Source: Methylobacterium mesophilicum SR1.6/6 (GTDB lineage: Bacteria > Pseudomonadota > Alphaproteobacteria > Rhizobiales > Beijerinckiaceae). From it: a stretch of DNA of 64,000 nucleotides. This document shows positions 27,684 to 36,655 of the stretch, in pieces. How positions within the stretch are numbered: the first letter of the stretch is position 1; each line of letters begins with the position of its first letter. A model generated the notes under the pieces. The model saw only the letters and a list, made by a program, of their open reading frames with translations, was not told where the DNA came from and ran no database searches. The stretch covers positions 1,309,612 through 1,373,611 of the forward strand of contig NZ_CP043538.1 of assembly GCF_000364445.2 (NCBI RefSeq), read 5' to 3'. The translations under genes were made by a program, and so were the position numbers.

Positions 27684-30002
27684 TCAAGTGACAGGCATCT
27701 CGATCCGGCAGCGCACGCCATCTGCGCTGAGTTCGTAATCGACCCTGGCTTCCAGCGCATAGACCAATGCCTCCTGGATCAACTCAGTGCCGTAGCCATG
27801 ACGTCTCGCCGCCTCCGATCTGATGGTAACGCCGCTCTCGACCCAATTCAGCGCCAAGCGACGACGCTCGCGCCGATCCAGCACGACCTCCCAAGTGACC
27901 GCAAGGTGGCCGGTGCCATCCTGTAGTGCCCCGTACTTGACGGCATTGGTGGTCAACTCGTGCACGGCAAGTGCGAAGTTCTGCACCTGCTGGGCGGTCA
28001 GATGAACCTCTGGCCCCGAGACGGTGGTGCGCTCGCATGCGTTATCGGCGTGCGCAGCTAATTCAGCCCGGATCAGCGCACCGACCTCGACCTTGTCGCT
28101 GCCGGCTTGGCTCAGGAGTGCCTGAGCCCGGCTGAGCGCCTGCAGCCGGACTTCGAACGCCGCAACTGATCCACCGCGTGTCACCGTTCGACCGGCGATC
28201 GCCCTGACGACGGCGAGCAGGTTGCGTGCTCGATGCTGAAGCTCGTTGATCAGCACGTCCTGACGATCGGCCGCCCGTTTGGCGTCGGTGACGTCCACAG
28301 CGATGCCGCCGACGCGTTGCACACAACCGCGCTCGCTGTGGAGCGGGAAATCGGTATTCTTGATCCAGCGCACCTCACCGTCCGACGGGCGTCGCACCCG
28401 GAACTCATGCACGCTAGCCTTGCCCTGACGAGCCAGTTCCAACTGCGCCAGCGCGGCATTGCGATCCTCGGGCACGATCAGCCCAGCCCATCGTTCGACG
28501 TCGCCTAGGATAGCGGAGGGCAGCACACCGTAGGTCTCCTGGGTGGCCGGACTGACATACTCCATGGCGAGCGTCGCGCCGTCCCGGATCCACAGCGTGT
28601 CAGAGGAGGAGTTCGCGAACTGAGCGAAGCGCTCCTCGCTCTCGCGCAATGCCGTTTCGGAGCGCGCGCGTTGGACGGCGTCCCAAGTTCGTTCCGCGAG
28701 ATCGGTGACCAGTTGGATCTCGATGGGCGTCCAGTCGCGGGGCGTCTTCGACACGACGCCCACGATCGCGATCAGACGCCCGTCCTTGACCAGCGGCGCG
28801 ATGATCCATGCGTAGACGCCGAGCACCCGGTAGGCTGCCCGTTGCTCCTCAGTTTCGGCTTCGGCGATTGTGTCGCGCACATGCCGCGTATGTCCGGCGT
28901 GAAAGGCTGCGATAAGATCAGGCCCATAATCGAACAGCCGGATCTGCGGCGGGGCCGGCACCGCGTCGCGTTCGTAGTGTGCCGCCATGGTCATCGTGTC
29001 GCCATCGGCGTGCACGTCGAGATACCCCGCGCGCATCACGTCGTACTTCTCTGCCAGCAGCTTCATGGCGGCGTGCTGGATCTCGGCCGGATCGGACAAC
29101 GGCCTTAGAGCATCGCTGAGCAGGAGCAGGAATGCCTGTCGCTCCTCGCTCTCGCGCAGAAGGCTCTCTCCCTGCTTCCGTTCCGTGATGTCGCGTACCG
29201 TACCCTTCATTCGTCGGGAGCATCCTCCCGCGCCGACATCGATCCGTCCCTGCGCCCCAATCCAACCAGGCCTACCGTCCGCGCGCCGAATTCGGCACTC
29301 AAAGTTCCAGCGTCTGTCCGTAGCGATCGCATCCTGGAAGCGGGCATCGACCCAGCCACGATCTTCGGGCGCGACGTGGCTGAGGAACACGTCGTACGTC
29401 CACTCAGGCAAGAGCGTTTTGTACCCGAATATGCGATCGTGCTGTGGTGAGCGCCAAGCTTTCAACGTGACGAGGTCGAGTTCCCACGCCCCGACATCGC
29501 CCCCCTCCAGCGCACGAGCAAGTCGTTCTTCGCTCTCGCGCAACGCCGCCTCGGCACGCAACCGATCACTGATCTCGAAGCCGACCATGTGCGCCGCGAT
29601 CACCCCACCTGCCTCGTCGCGCAAGGGCGTCAGATATGCATCGAAGATCTCGTTCTCCCTCAGGTCGAGGGGCTGGGCTGGCACGTGTACGCTCTCGCCC
29701 GAGAACACGTGGTCGTAGAGTGAGGCGACAACCGGCCACGTGTCAGGGAATGTTTTCGGCAGGGGTTGGCCGAGCGCGCCGGGATGTCGATCACCGTAGA
29801 GGCGTGCGGCCGCGTCGTTGTAGACGAGGATGCGCTCGGGCCCGCACACGAGGCTCGACACGAGGGGGCTGGCGAGCACCTGCTCGATCATGAGCTTCAG
29901 GCGCTCTGACCAGGCTCCTATCGACCCGAGCGGTGTGCCGCCCCAATCGTGATCGCGGATGAGCGACGCCATCTCGCCGCTGCCTTGGGGCCAAACTGAC
30001 AT
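27684..30002 (-). CDS. HWE-family sensor histidine kinase, PAS-PAS-GAF-PAS
   Basis: A 772-residue cytoplasmic kinase. The N-terminus (residues 1-140) is a PAS-like domain of the type that begins GEMASLIRDHDWGGTPLG; a second PAS/PAC lies at about 155-280, a GAF domain at about 290-450, a third PAS/PAC at about 465-590. The kinase core is of the HWE/HisKA_2 type: ELQHRARNLLAVVRAIAG with the phospho-acceptor His, N-box HELTTNAVKYGAL, and the Trp-x-Glu of LALNWVESG that names the family. No membrane span. PAS/GAF domains may bind flavin or bilin, as in many light sensors, but no clear LOV Cys (GRNCRFLQ) is visible. Its receiver partner is 9 nt downstream. Confidence 0.85.
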   Translation of the reverse strand: MSVWPQGSGEMASLIRDHDWGGTPLGSIGAWSERLKLMIEQVLASPLVSSLVCGPERILVYNDAAARLYGDRHPGALGQPLPKTFPDTWPVVASLYDHVFSGESVHVPAQPLDLRENEIFDAYLTPLRDEAGGVIAAHMVGFEISDRLRAEAALRESEERLARALEGGDVGAWELDLVTLKAWRSPQHDRIFGYKTLLPEWTYDVFLSHVAPEDRGWVDARFQDAIATDRRWNFECRIRRADGRPGWIGAQGRIDVGAGGCSRRMKGTVRDITERKQGESLLRESEERQAFLLLLSDALRPLSDPAEIQHAAMKLLAEKYDVMRAGYLDVHADGDTMTMAAHYERDAVPAPPQIRLFDYGPDLIAAFHAGHTRHVRDTIAEAETEEQRAAYRVLGVYAWIIAPLVKDGRLIAIVGVVSKTPRDWTPIEIQLVTDLAERTWDAVQRARSETALRESEERFAQFANSSSDTLWIRDGATLAMEYVSPATQETYGVLPSAILGDVERWAGLIVPEDRNAALAQLELARQGKASVHEFRVRRPSDGEVRWIKNTDFPLHSERGCVQRVGGIAVDVTDAKRAADRQDVLINELQHRARNLLAVVRAIAGRTVTRGGSVAAFEVRLQALSRAQALLSQAGSDKVEVGALIRAELAAHADNACERTTVSGPEVHLTAQQVQNFALAVHELTTNAVKYGALQDGTGHLAVTWEVVLDRRERRRLALNWVESGVTIRSEAARRHGYGTELIQEALVYALEARVDYELSADGVRCRIEMPVT

Positions 30003-30140
30003 AATGAGCTAACGCTGATCTGAGGCTGATGGATCATGTCCCCTTGGGCGCGGTCCTCCCGCGGTGGCTTCACACCCGAGCCGGAGGTGGTAGCCGGCCG
30101 ATCCATGGCTGCTTCTGAGATGCGTCGAGTATCGCTCGCA

Positions 30141-30225
30141 CGGCCGGGTTGGGTCGCTATCGGAACGGCCGCAAAGGGTGGATTTCCGACGATCCGCTTT
30201 CGGGCAAAGATTGTCGGTAGCAGAC
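30141..30225 (+). repeat. Dispersed repeat copy, module A plus degenerate palindrome
   Basis: GGCCGGGTTGGGTCGCTATC, GGCCGCAAAGGGTGGATTTC and GATCCGCTTTCGGGC match the copy at 25699-25787 over most positions; it ends in AGCAGACACC. Confidence 0.6.
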
Positions 30226-30294
30226 ACCGACATAATGCCCGTTCACATCCCAAAGCACGCCTGGAGAAGCTGGCCCTGAACGTAGAACTGCCTG

Positions 30295-30597
30295 CTACGG
30301 GTGACGCTCGACGGCGTCGTTGGCAGGCGCAGCGTGAACCTGCTGGTCAGGGTGAGGGGCGGAACCGTATTTGTGCGGTTCGGTGAGTGCGATGGAAGCC
30401 CGGTAGACTTCGCTGCCGGTCATGTCGAGCACGCGCACCACGAAGGTAACGTGACCGCCCTTGAGGCAATCGCCCGCGATCTCACACAGCGCCCGACGTG
30501 CGTAACGCTGGGCGGCGTCAACATCCAGCAGGATGGTCCCTTCTTCGTCGCGGCATTCGCCGCCGGGGCCTGAGGTTTCGAAAAAGTAGCGCGGCAT
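30295..30597 (-). CDS. DUF6894-type small protein
   Basis: The 100-residue protein opens MPRYFFETSG and continues with a Asp/Glu-rich turn and TILLDVDAAQRYARRALCEI, the signature of the DUF6894 family of small proteins that is very common in Methylobacterium and relatives. The function is unknown; members occur in clusters, as here with the next gene. The C-terminal 25 residues are Pro/Ala/His-rich and probably disordered. Transcribed toward the HWE kinase but separated by repeat DNA. Confidence 0.7.
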   Translation of the reverse strand: MPRYFFETSGPGGECRDEEGTILLDVDAAQRYARRALCEIAGDCLKGGHVTFVVRVLDMTGSEVYRASIALTEPHKYGSAPHPDQQVHAAPANDAVERHP

Positions 30598-30610
30598 GAG
30601 GCAAGCTTGG

Positions 30611-30880
30611 TTAGGTCTGTTCGAGCGGGCTGTGCCCCGCGCCCGCCAGGACCGGTGCTTCCGAAGACGAGAAGTCCAGACGGAACAGGATCAGCCCCGT
30701 TTCGTCCGTTACTTCCATGCGCCAATCCTCGCCGAGGGCGATGCGCTGCGGCTCATCCTTGAAGATGACCCCAACCCTGCGGATTGCCTCTACGCGGGCC
30801 GTTTGCCAGTCGGCGAAATCAGCGCCGGTCGGATCGGGGACATCCACGCCGTCATGAACGTTGAAGTGGTAACGCGGCAC
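30611..30880 (-). CDS. Second DUF6894-type small protein, GTG start
   Basis: The GTG at 30880 has GGAG a few bases upstream and gives VPRYHFNVHDGVDVPDPTG, the DUF6894 opening, so it is preferred to an ATG 14 codons earlier that adds a Ser/Arg tail. 89 residues. It continues with DFADWQTARVEAIRRVGVI and EVTDETGLILFRLDF, as in the family. It precedes the other DUF6894 gene by 13 nt; the pair is probably co-transcribed. Role unknown. Confidence 0.7.
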   Translation of the reverse strand: MPRYHFNVHDGVDVPDPTGADFADWQTARVEAIRRVGVIFKDEPQRIALGEDWRMEVTDETGLILFRLDFSSSEAPVLAGAGHSPLEQT

Positions 30881-31245
30881 GCTGCTCTCCGCCGATGAAA
30901 GGCGGGAGCCGAAGGCCCTCACTCACGGGTACGCCCAAATTGAAGCCCGCGATTGAGCCGGATATCGCATCATATGGCGACCGACGATCTTAAGCAGATC
31001 AGTTTTCAATCTGATTGTAGGGATATTGAGCGCTTATATTTCCGGCCGTATCAACGAGGCTTCATTTTTCCGCCTCGAGCCGAAGCCGCCAAACAGCGTA
31101 CGAATGACCGCTTATAGGAAGCCTAGATGCTGATCCCGGCGGCTGGGTTGGGTCGCAAGCGGGAGGTCCGCTCAGGGTGGAAAGGGGAAGGTCGGCTTTG
31201 AGGATCGCCTTGGCGTCAACCGACATGATCCTCGAAGCATCGCGC
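30881..31245. other. Gap with AT-rich stretch and repeat copy
   Basis: 30960-31080 is clearly AT-richer than the surroundings and may contain the promoter of the DUF6894 pair. The repeat module lies at 31139-31182. No gene seen. Confidence 0.5.
31139..31182 (+). repeat. Dispersed repeat copy, module A only
   Basis: GCGGCTGGGTTGGGTCGC and GGTCCGCTCAGGGTGG match 25699-25742; the palindromic half is missing. Confidence 0.6.
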
Positions 31246-32205
31246 TCACCGCGGCGGCTGATAGTCTGAACGGCTTTGATGCCGCGCTGCGATGTGGTCG
31301 AGGAGAATGTGCGGGACGGTCAGGGCCGACAACATCTGGAGCGTCACGGTCAGAAGATTGGCCGACACGTCAGATGAGCCAGAGGCGTAGAGCGGCCAGA
31401 GGCCAGCGCCCAGTAGGAGGGTCAGAGCGAAGATCGGCAGCGACGTGCGGACGGCCCGCTGCATCGTATCAACGCTAGGAGCCTTGATCGGGTCTCGCAC
31501 CAGAGCGAGCATGTGCCTGGGCGCATGTAGGCCGACGAAGTACAGGGTGAAAGCTGTTAGGGGCGGTAGCGCCAGGAAGGCCGCAGCCAAGCCCACGATC
31601 TCACCGAGCACGTTCCACCGTGCTTGGCGCGTCAAAAGCCAAGCCCCTGTCAAGGCAAGCCAGAGCCACGCTGCGGCTGACCACCAAGTGGGAAGCTGCG
31701 GCATCGGCATACGCGCAACGACCGAGAAGATCTGCGCCGTTTCCTCCGGGCGTAGCAGCGCTGGCAGGGCGATCGGTAGGCCCCCGCGCACGAGCGCCTC
31801 GATCGGTCTGCCCGGGCCCGCGTCCTCCTCGCCGAAATGCAGAACCGATACAGCCAGGAACCCCGCCAGGGTTGCAAGAGGCAGGACCTGCCAAGCCACG
31901 AGAACCAGCGCGGAGAGACCGAGATACGGGATGGCAAAGACCCCGAACCATGCACGCCCGTATCGGGGGCGCAGCAGCGGCGCCGCCACCGCGCCGTCCA
32001 GGGCACCGTGGGGAACGCCGAGAACGATCACCGCGGTCAGGGCCACCAGCCAGGAGGCTTCGCGCGGCAGAAAGGCGGAGGCGACCAGCCCGAGCACAGC
32101 CAGCGCTCCGGCGCCTTGCAGCAGCCGAGGCCACAGTGAAGGCATGCGGTGGCGGCTCGCGCCGGCGGCATCCCCGAGGAGGGAGAAAGACGACGGAGCC
32201 GCCAT
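31246..32205 (-). CDS. blh: Brp/Blh-family beta-carotene 15,15'-dioxygenase
   Basis: The protein (319 residues) is an integral membrane enzyme with about eight helices. The conserved His residues expected to hold iron are visible: VPHGALDGAV, LHFGEEDAG, GLHAPRHML and VPHILLDHIAARH. Blh cleaves beta-carotene centrally into two retinals. The start at 32205 (MAAPSSFSLLG) is preferred because the frame upstream is the rhodopsin gene in another phase. It begins 5 nt after the rhodopsin stop, so the pigment protein and its chromophore enzyme are co-transcribed. No carotenoid synthesis genes are nearby; the host must supply beta-carotene. Confidence 0.85.
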   Translation of the reverse strand: MAAPSSFSLLGDAAGASRHRMPSLWPRLLQGAGALAVLGLVASAFLPREASWLVALTAVIVLGVPHGALDGAVAAPLLRPRYGRAWFGVFAIPYLGLSALVLVAWQVLPLATLAGFLAVSVLHFGEEDAGPGRPIEALVRGGLPIALPALLRPEETAQIFSVVARMPMPQLPTWWSAAAWLWLALTGAWLLTRQARWNVLGEIVGLAAAFLALPPLTAFTLYFVGLHAPRHMLALVRDPIKAPSVDTMQRAVRTSLPIFALTLLLGAGLWPLYASGSSDVSANLLTVTLQMLSALTVPHILLDHIAARHQSRSDYQPPR

Positions 32206-32210
32206 CCGCT

Positions 32211-32963
32211 TCAGGCCGCCCGGCGCAGCGGCTTGGCAGCGACAGATCCGTCCTTCAGATCGCGATCGACGGCGCGCGTTGTGTCCAGGGTCGCCATGAT
32301 CCCGTAGACGACCTTGGCGGTCAGATCGAGGATGGCGATCACGGCCAGGGCCGCAGTCGGCGATAGGATGCCGAGGCCGTCCTGACCGACAAGCAGAACG
32401 ATCGGGTAGGCCGACCACACTCCCGTGAGGAACACGGCATTACGCACGAAGGCTTTGCGCACATCGGCGCGCTCAGAGGCGTTCTCCTCACGCAACTGCA
32501 CGAAGATCCCGTAGAACACGCCGAGAAACGCGCCGCAGGAGATGGCGAACCACGTCCACTTGACCGCGGCGACATCGGACAGGCCAAAGGCCAGGGCCGT
32601 CACGATCATGATCAGGTCAGAGCCGATCAGCCCCCAGACAACAGCCGGCCGGCGCATGCCAGAGTGCATCGCCGTGCGCGAGAGCCCGACGAGCAGCAGA
32701 GGCGTGGTGAACGTCCAGTCGATGTAGCGCGCGAAGTAGAACTGGCGCGCAGCCTCTGCCGCGTCGGGACCGGCGGGGAGGATGAGACTTCCCTGTCCCG
32801 TGGCCATAGCGAAGTAGGAGCAGGCTGCGATGATCGGCACGATCCCGTGAATGATCCCATCGGCCTCTTCGGCGGGTGTCCGCCGCTTTGCCATGAACAG
32901 GATCGCGGCAGCTCCTGCCGCCATGCCTGCGAAGCCGAGCCACAGCCAGAATTGAGGCGTCAT
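32211..32963 (-). CDS. Microbial rhodopsin with DTG motif
   Basis: A 250-residue seven-helix retinal protein. Helix C reads FARYIDWTFTTPLLLVGL: Arg79, Asp82 (primary proton acceptor), Thr86, and Gly93 at the place of the proteorhodopsin donor Glu108, giving the motif D-T-G. Leu90 is at the spectral tuning site, which predicts green absorption. Helix G has Asp213 and the retinal Schiff-base Lys217 (ILDLTAK). The His of helix B that pairs with the acceptor in proteorhodopsins is Ser49 here. Asp acceptor suggests outward proton pumping or a slow photocycle without an internal donor. A start at 32963 fits the usual N-terminus. It is followed by blh. Confidence 0.88.
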   Translation of the reverse strand: MTPQFWLWLGFAGMAAGAAAILFMAKRRTPAEEADGIIHGIVPIIAACSYFAMATGQGSLILPAGPDAAEAARQFYFARYIDWTFTTPLLLVGLSRTAMHSGMRRPAVVWGLIGSDLIMIVTALAFGLSDVAAVKWTWFAISCGAFLGVFYGIFVQLREENASERADVRKAFVRNAVFLTGVWSAYPIVLLVGQDGLGILSPTAALAVIAILDLTAKVVYGIMATLDTTRAVDRDLKDGSVAAKPLRRAA

Positions 32964-33391
32964 CGATGTCTCATTGGGATAGGGATGAAAGAGCCGCGCA
33001 CGAACGTGGCGGCACCCTGCCCAAGAGGCTTGGAACGAGATCGTTGCGTAGGATGAATGTCGCAGTTGCGCCAAATCTGAGCCGCAGCCTTTGCCAAAGG
33101 CTTGGCAGCGTTTTTTTCCGCTTAGGGAAGTCGCGGGTTCGTGATCCGACGACTTACAGCCGAGGCGCATCGGACGTCCGCTTCAGGGTGGGCGAATGGG
33201 CTTCAAGTACCGCCGCTATGGGTCGGTAGGTGACTGTCCGCTTTTCCCGCGGGCGTTCTTCCAAGCGGACAGGCGGCTTTCGGCCAGCTTCAGTCGCGTT
33301 GGCGAGCGCCTTGGAATGGCTTGGTTGGATGGTTTCCGGCCCATCTGATTCCGCTCGAGTATGGGGCGGAAGCAGACGTTCGAAGGAAGCG
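32964..33391. other. Upstream region of the rhodopsin operon and repeat copy
   Basis: The promoter of rhodopsin-blh should be within about 32964-33160. I found no convincing sigma-70 pair. The remainder is the repeat copy at 33170-33300 and the end of the chemoreceptor gene. Confidence 0.4.
33170..33300 (+). repeat. Dispersed repeat copy, type example
   Basis: GGACGTCCGCTTCAGGGTGG (33174-33191) is module A-like. TGTCCGCTT (33235-33243) and AAGCGGACA (33263-33271) are exact complements around 19 nt, and GGCGGCTTTCGGCCAGCTTC follows at 33272. Confidence 0.75.
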
Positions 33392-35068
33392 TTAGGCAGC
33401 TCGCACCGTGGCGAGGAAGCGGGCGACCTCGGAAGTGAGGTGCTCCGACTGGCGCGATAGCTCTGAAGCAGCGCCTAGGACTTGGCTCGCTGACGCACCC
33501 GTCTCCTCGGCTGCGCCGGCAACGCCTGCGATGTTACTCTTCACCTCACCGGTTCCCTGCGCCGCTCGAGAGATGTTTCTGACGATCTCCTGGGTGGCCG
33601 CACCCTGTTCCTCGACCGCGGCTGCGATCGAAGTCGCAACGCCGCTGATCTCGCGGATCCGACCGGTGATCCCGGCAATCGACGTCACCGCCTGTCCGGT
33701 CGAGGCCTGGATCTGAGCGATCTGACCAGAGATCTCACTCGTCGCCTTGGCGGTCTGCTCGGCGAGCGCCTTCACCTCGGAGGCCACCACGGCGAAGCCT
33801 TTTCCGGAGGCTCCGGCCCGCGCCGCCTCGATCGTGGCGTTCAGCGCTAGCAGATTGGTCTGTCCCGCAATGTTCGAGATCAAGCTGACAACATCGCCGA
33901 TCCGGGAGACGGCCGCGCTGAGTTCGTGGACCAACGCGCCAGTCTGGTCGGCCTCGTGAACGGCCCGCTGCGCCAATTCGGCCGAGCCGGCCACTTGCCG
34001 ACCAATCTCCTGAACGGACGAGCCCAGCTCCTCCGCCGCCGCTGAGACGGTGTTGACGTTCGAGGCAGCCTCATTTGCAGCCGCGGACACGGTGGTCGAC
34101 TGAGTGGCCGTTTCCGTCGCCGTCATAGTCAGGGACTGCGCGGTGGCCTGAAGCTCGGTCGCGGAGGACGACACCATGCCGACGATGCCGCCGACCGACC
34201 GCTCAAAGGCATCGGCCATCTGGCGCATCCCGGCCCTGCGCTGTGCATCGGCGGCGAGGCGGCCCTGCGCGGTCTCCGCTTCGAAGGCGCGCGTGCGGAT
34301 TAGGTTGTCCTTGAACACCTGTACGGCAGCAGCCATCGCGCCGATCTCGTCGGGACGCTCCTTGGCTGGCACCGCTCTACTCAGGTCCCCCGCCGCGAGA
34401 CCGGTCATGAACGCCGTCATGGCTCGAACCGGTCGCACCACGCTCCGGCCGATGATCGTCGCTAGAAGACCAATCATGACCGCAACGACGGACGCACCGC
34501 CAAGCAGCCGCATCAAGGTCGGGCGCATCTGCGCCGCCGTGTCATCTGCGTAGATGCCCGATCCGATGATCCAGCCCCAAGGCGCGAAGCCCTTCACGTA
34601 GGAGACCTTGGCCACTGGCTGATCCAAACCCGGTTTCGGCCACAGGTATGGGACGAAGCCCGCGCCCGACTGTTTCACCCGCTCGACCACATCCACGAAC
34701 AGGTGCTTTCCAGTCGGATCGACGATCCCAGCGATGTCCTTGCCGATCAGGTCGGCCTTAGGATGCAGCACCATGCGCGGGTGCATGTCTTGGATCCAAA
34801 AGTACTCGCTGCCAGCGTAGTGAAGGCCCCGAACGGCCGCCACCGCCGCTTGCTGGGCGGCATCGCGGCTCATCCGGCCGGCGAGCTCTTCACCTTCGAA
34901 ATACGCGAGTACCCCTTGCGCGGTCTCGACGAGGTCGCGCGTCTTCAACTCGCGCGCGTCCGTGACCGTCTGGGACATATCCAAGGCTGCCAGCCCGATC
35001 AGCACTGCCATGCCGCCCAGAGCGGTCAGGGTGATGAGCTGTATGCGGGTGCCAACGTGGAGTGCCAT
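33392..35068 (-). CDS. Methyl-accepting chemotaxis protein with single Cache sensor domain
   Basis: 558 residues from the ATG at 35068 (GCAGGATCTC just upstream; the open frame extends further without support). A transmembrane helix at about 10-32 is followed by a periplasmic sCache_2 domain (about 35-185; [39 protein letters not shown]), a second helix at about 190-210, a HAMP domain ([20 protein letters not shown]), and the signalling coiled coil with the conserved hairpin ([38 protein letters not shown]). sCache_2 receptors often sense small organic acids. The C-terminal NWETF CheR-tether is absent. Near the rhodopsin, but separated from it by 428 bases with a repeat copy. Confidence 0.88.
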   Translation of the reverse strand: MALHVGTRIQLITLTALGGMAVLIGLAALDMSQTVTDARELKTRDLVETAQGVLAYFEGEELAGRMSRDAAQQAAVAAVRGLHYAGSEYFWIQDMHPRMVLHPKADLIGKDIAGIVDPTGKHLFVDVVERVKQSGAGFVPYLWPKPGLDQPVAKVSYVKGFAPWGWIIGSGIYADDTAAQMRPTLMRLLGGASVVAVMIGLLATIIGRSVVRPVRAMTAFMTGLAAGDLSRAVPAKERPDEIGAMAAAVQVFKDNLIRTRAFEAETAQGRLAADAQRRAGMRQMADAFERSVGGIVGMVSSSATELQATAQSLTMTATETATQSTTVSAAANEAASNVNTVSAAAEELGSSVQEIGRQVAGSAELAQRAVHEADQTGALVHELSAAVSRIGDVVSLISNIAGQTNLLALNATIEAARAGASGKGFAVVASEVKALAEQTAKATSEISGQIAQIQASTGQAVTSIAGITGRIREISGVATSIAAAVEEQGAATQEIVRNISRAAQGTGEVKSNIAGVAGAAEETGASASQVLGAASELSRQSEHLTSEVARFLATVRAA

Positions 35069-35679
35069 GAGATCCTGCGGGAAGCTGCAGCAAGTCGGTG
35101 TAGGGTACTCGTGCCGCGGCGCGTCTCGCCGAGCTCGCAGCCAAACGTGAGAAGTGACTGCCGGCGGTTGACGGTAAGGCAACGACGACAGGCTATAGCG
35201 CATGGCGGTTAATAATGTTTCATGCATCCTCTAGTCGCATTTAGATATGTTGATCAGGTAAATGATCAAGAAATTGGCAGATCCATATCAAAATAGAAAG
35301 CAAGGGTTGTTCGCTAGCTCAGCTATAATCGCGGGGCAGTCGACGAATGGCTGCTTTGCGGAAGAGCCGACAGCGCTCCGGGCGGCTGCCCTGGATCGGT
35401 AGGAGGCCGTCTGCTTTTCCGACTGACCTACTTCGAAGCGGGCGTTCCGCCTACGGCCAGCTCCGGCCGGCCGCTTCGAGGCCAAGACAGCCGTTGAGCG
35501 GGGCCGCTGGCCTGCTCCGAAGCGGACAAAGGGTGCAGAAGGGCGAACGTCATAGAAGGGTGGGAACCAGAAGTTAGCGCATCGCCCGCAAGTGGACCTT
35601 CGACTTTGCACCCATTTCAGACGTCCAAGTTGAGGCGAGATGCCGGCCTCGGCTTGTCCTTCGATTGCGGCTAGTAGGA
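35069..35679. other. Gap with repeat copy
   Basis: 35200-35300 is AT-rich and may hold the chemoreceptor promoter (minus strand). The repeat occupies 35405-35527. No gene. Confidence 0.5.
35405..35527 (+). repeat. Dispersed repeat copy, doubled and degenerate
   Basis: CCGTCTGCTTTTCCG and CTTCGAAGCGGGCGTTCCGC plus CTACGGCCAGCTCCGGCCGG form one unit; CTCCGAAGCGGACA (35515-35528) belongs to a second. Confidence 0.55.
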
Positions 35680-36363
35680 TCAGCGCCGGAAAGCATTGTC
35701 CGGCAAATCCAAGATCCAGTCGGCCGAGGTTTGAACGTGGTCGCGCATTGCGCCTTCAGCGGCGTCCGGCGCCCCTGCCAGGATGGCATTTGCGATCTCC
35801 ACGTGCGCCGCGTGTGAACGCTCGATGCTCTCTCGTCCCATCGCTTGCCCAACCTGGAACATGACGATGGGGAGATGAAGGTTGTCGATTAGCTCCGCGA
35901 GGCGCTCGTTGCCGCTGATGCCCACAATCGTCCGGTGATAAAGCCGGTTCTGCTGGATGAAGCCGTGCCACGGTTGCGCCGCCCCGCACGCCTTGACCTC
36001 GTTCCAAACCTCCTCGAAGCGAGCCCGGTGATCTATCTCGCGGATGCGCTCCGCTGCGAGCCGAGCACCCAGACCCTCTAGGTTCACCCGGATCTCGAAT
36101 AAATCCCGCACCTGCTTGCGCGATAGGCGCCTGATCACGGCACCGCGGTTGGGGATGATCTCGATCAGCCCCTCGGCGGAGAGCCGCTGTAGCGCCTCGC
36201 GCAGCGAACCACGACCGACGCTGAACGCCTCCGTCAGGTCTTGAACCACGAGCCGCTGACCTGGCACGAGGCGACCGGCGAGGATCGCCGCACGCAGACG
36301 CTCAATAGTCTGCTCAACGGTCAACCCGCGCGGCGGCTCAAGCGTGGAAGAAGTCTCGGTCAT
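35680..36363 (-). CDS. GntR-family regulator, FadR/FCD type
   Basis: The N-terminal winged helix (residues 15-80; LTVEQTIERLRAAILAGRL, then GRGSLREALQRLSAEGLIEI) is followed by an all-helical FCD domain with the metal/ligand pocket residues spread over RVNLEGLGARLAAE, NRLYHRTIVGISGN and RSHAAHVEIANAIL (Asp/His set). FCD regulators bind organic acids. 227 residues. It is divergent from the SDR-ABC operon starting at 36656, which is its probable target; acids taken up by that importer may be the ligand. No promoter box is certain on its side. Confidence 0.82.
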   Translation of the reverse strand: MTETSSTLEPPRGLTVEQTIERLRAAILAGRLVPGQRLVVQDLTEAFSVGRGSLREALQRLSAEGLIEIIPNRGAVIRRLSRKQVRDLFEIRVNLEGLGARLAAERIREIDHRARFEEVWNEVKACGAAQPWHGFIQQNRLYHRTIVGISGNERLAELIDNLHLPIVMFQVGQAMGRESIERSHAAHVEIANAILAGAPDAAEGAMRDHVQTSADWILDLPDNAFRR

Positions 36364-36655
36364 CTACGTTTCACCGTAACTGCACACCGTGCCGTCTAAC
36401 ACCCCTACTTGACAGGGTCCGGCGCGTCGCGCAGATTTTCGGAAAATCCAATCGGAAAACAAACGCCGAAAGTTTAAGGGAGGATCTACGCGCGAGCCCC
36501 TCGCCCGCGATGGCGGCTACGCAGCTCGCCCCTTTCTCCAACGACTAGCCAAGACTCGTCCAATGAACGCGGGCTCCGCACGCGGACAGACGCACACAGC
36601 TGCGCCTGTATAGGCGCAAACCGATCTGCCAACGAAAACGCGAGGAACAACGATT
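36364..36655. other. Divergent control region, GntR / SDR operon
   Basis: A TTGACA (36409-36414) has a weak CAGATT (36432-36437) 17 bp away, a possible sigma-70 promoter toward the SDR operon. TCGGAAAA occurs twice (36439 and 36452), 13 bases apart, as a candidate operator. GAGGAAC precedes the SDR start. Confidence 0.35.

Noticed and set aside
27684-30002. HWE kinase considered as a LOV blue-light receptor
   Set aside because: No Cys-containing GRNCRFLQ-like motif in any PAS domain.
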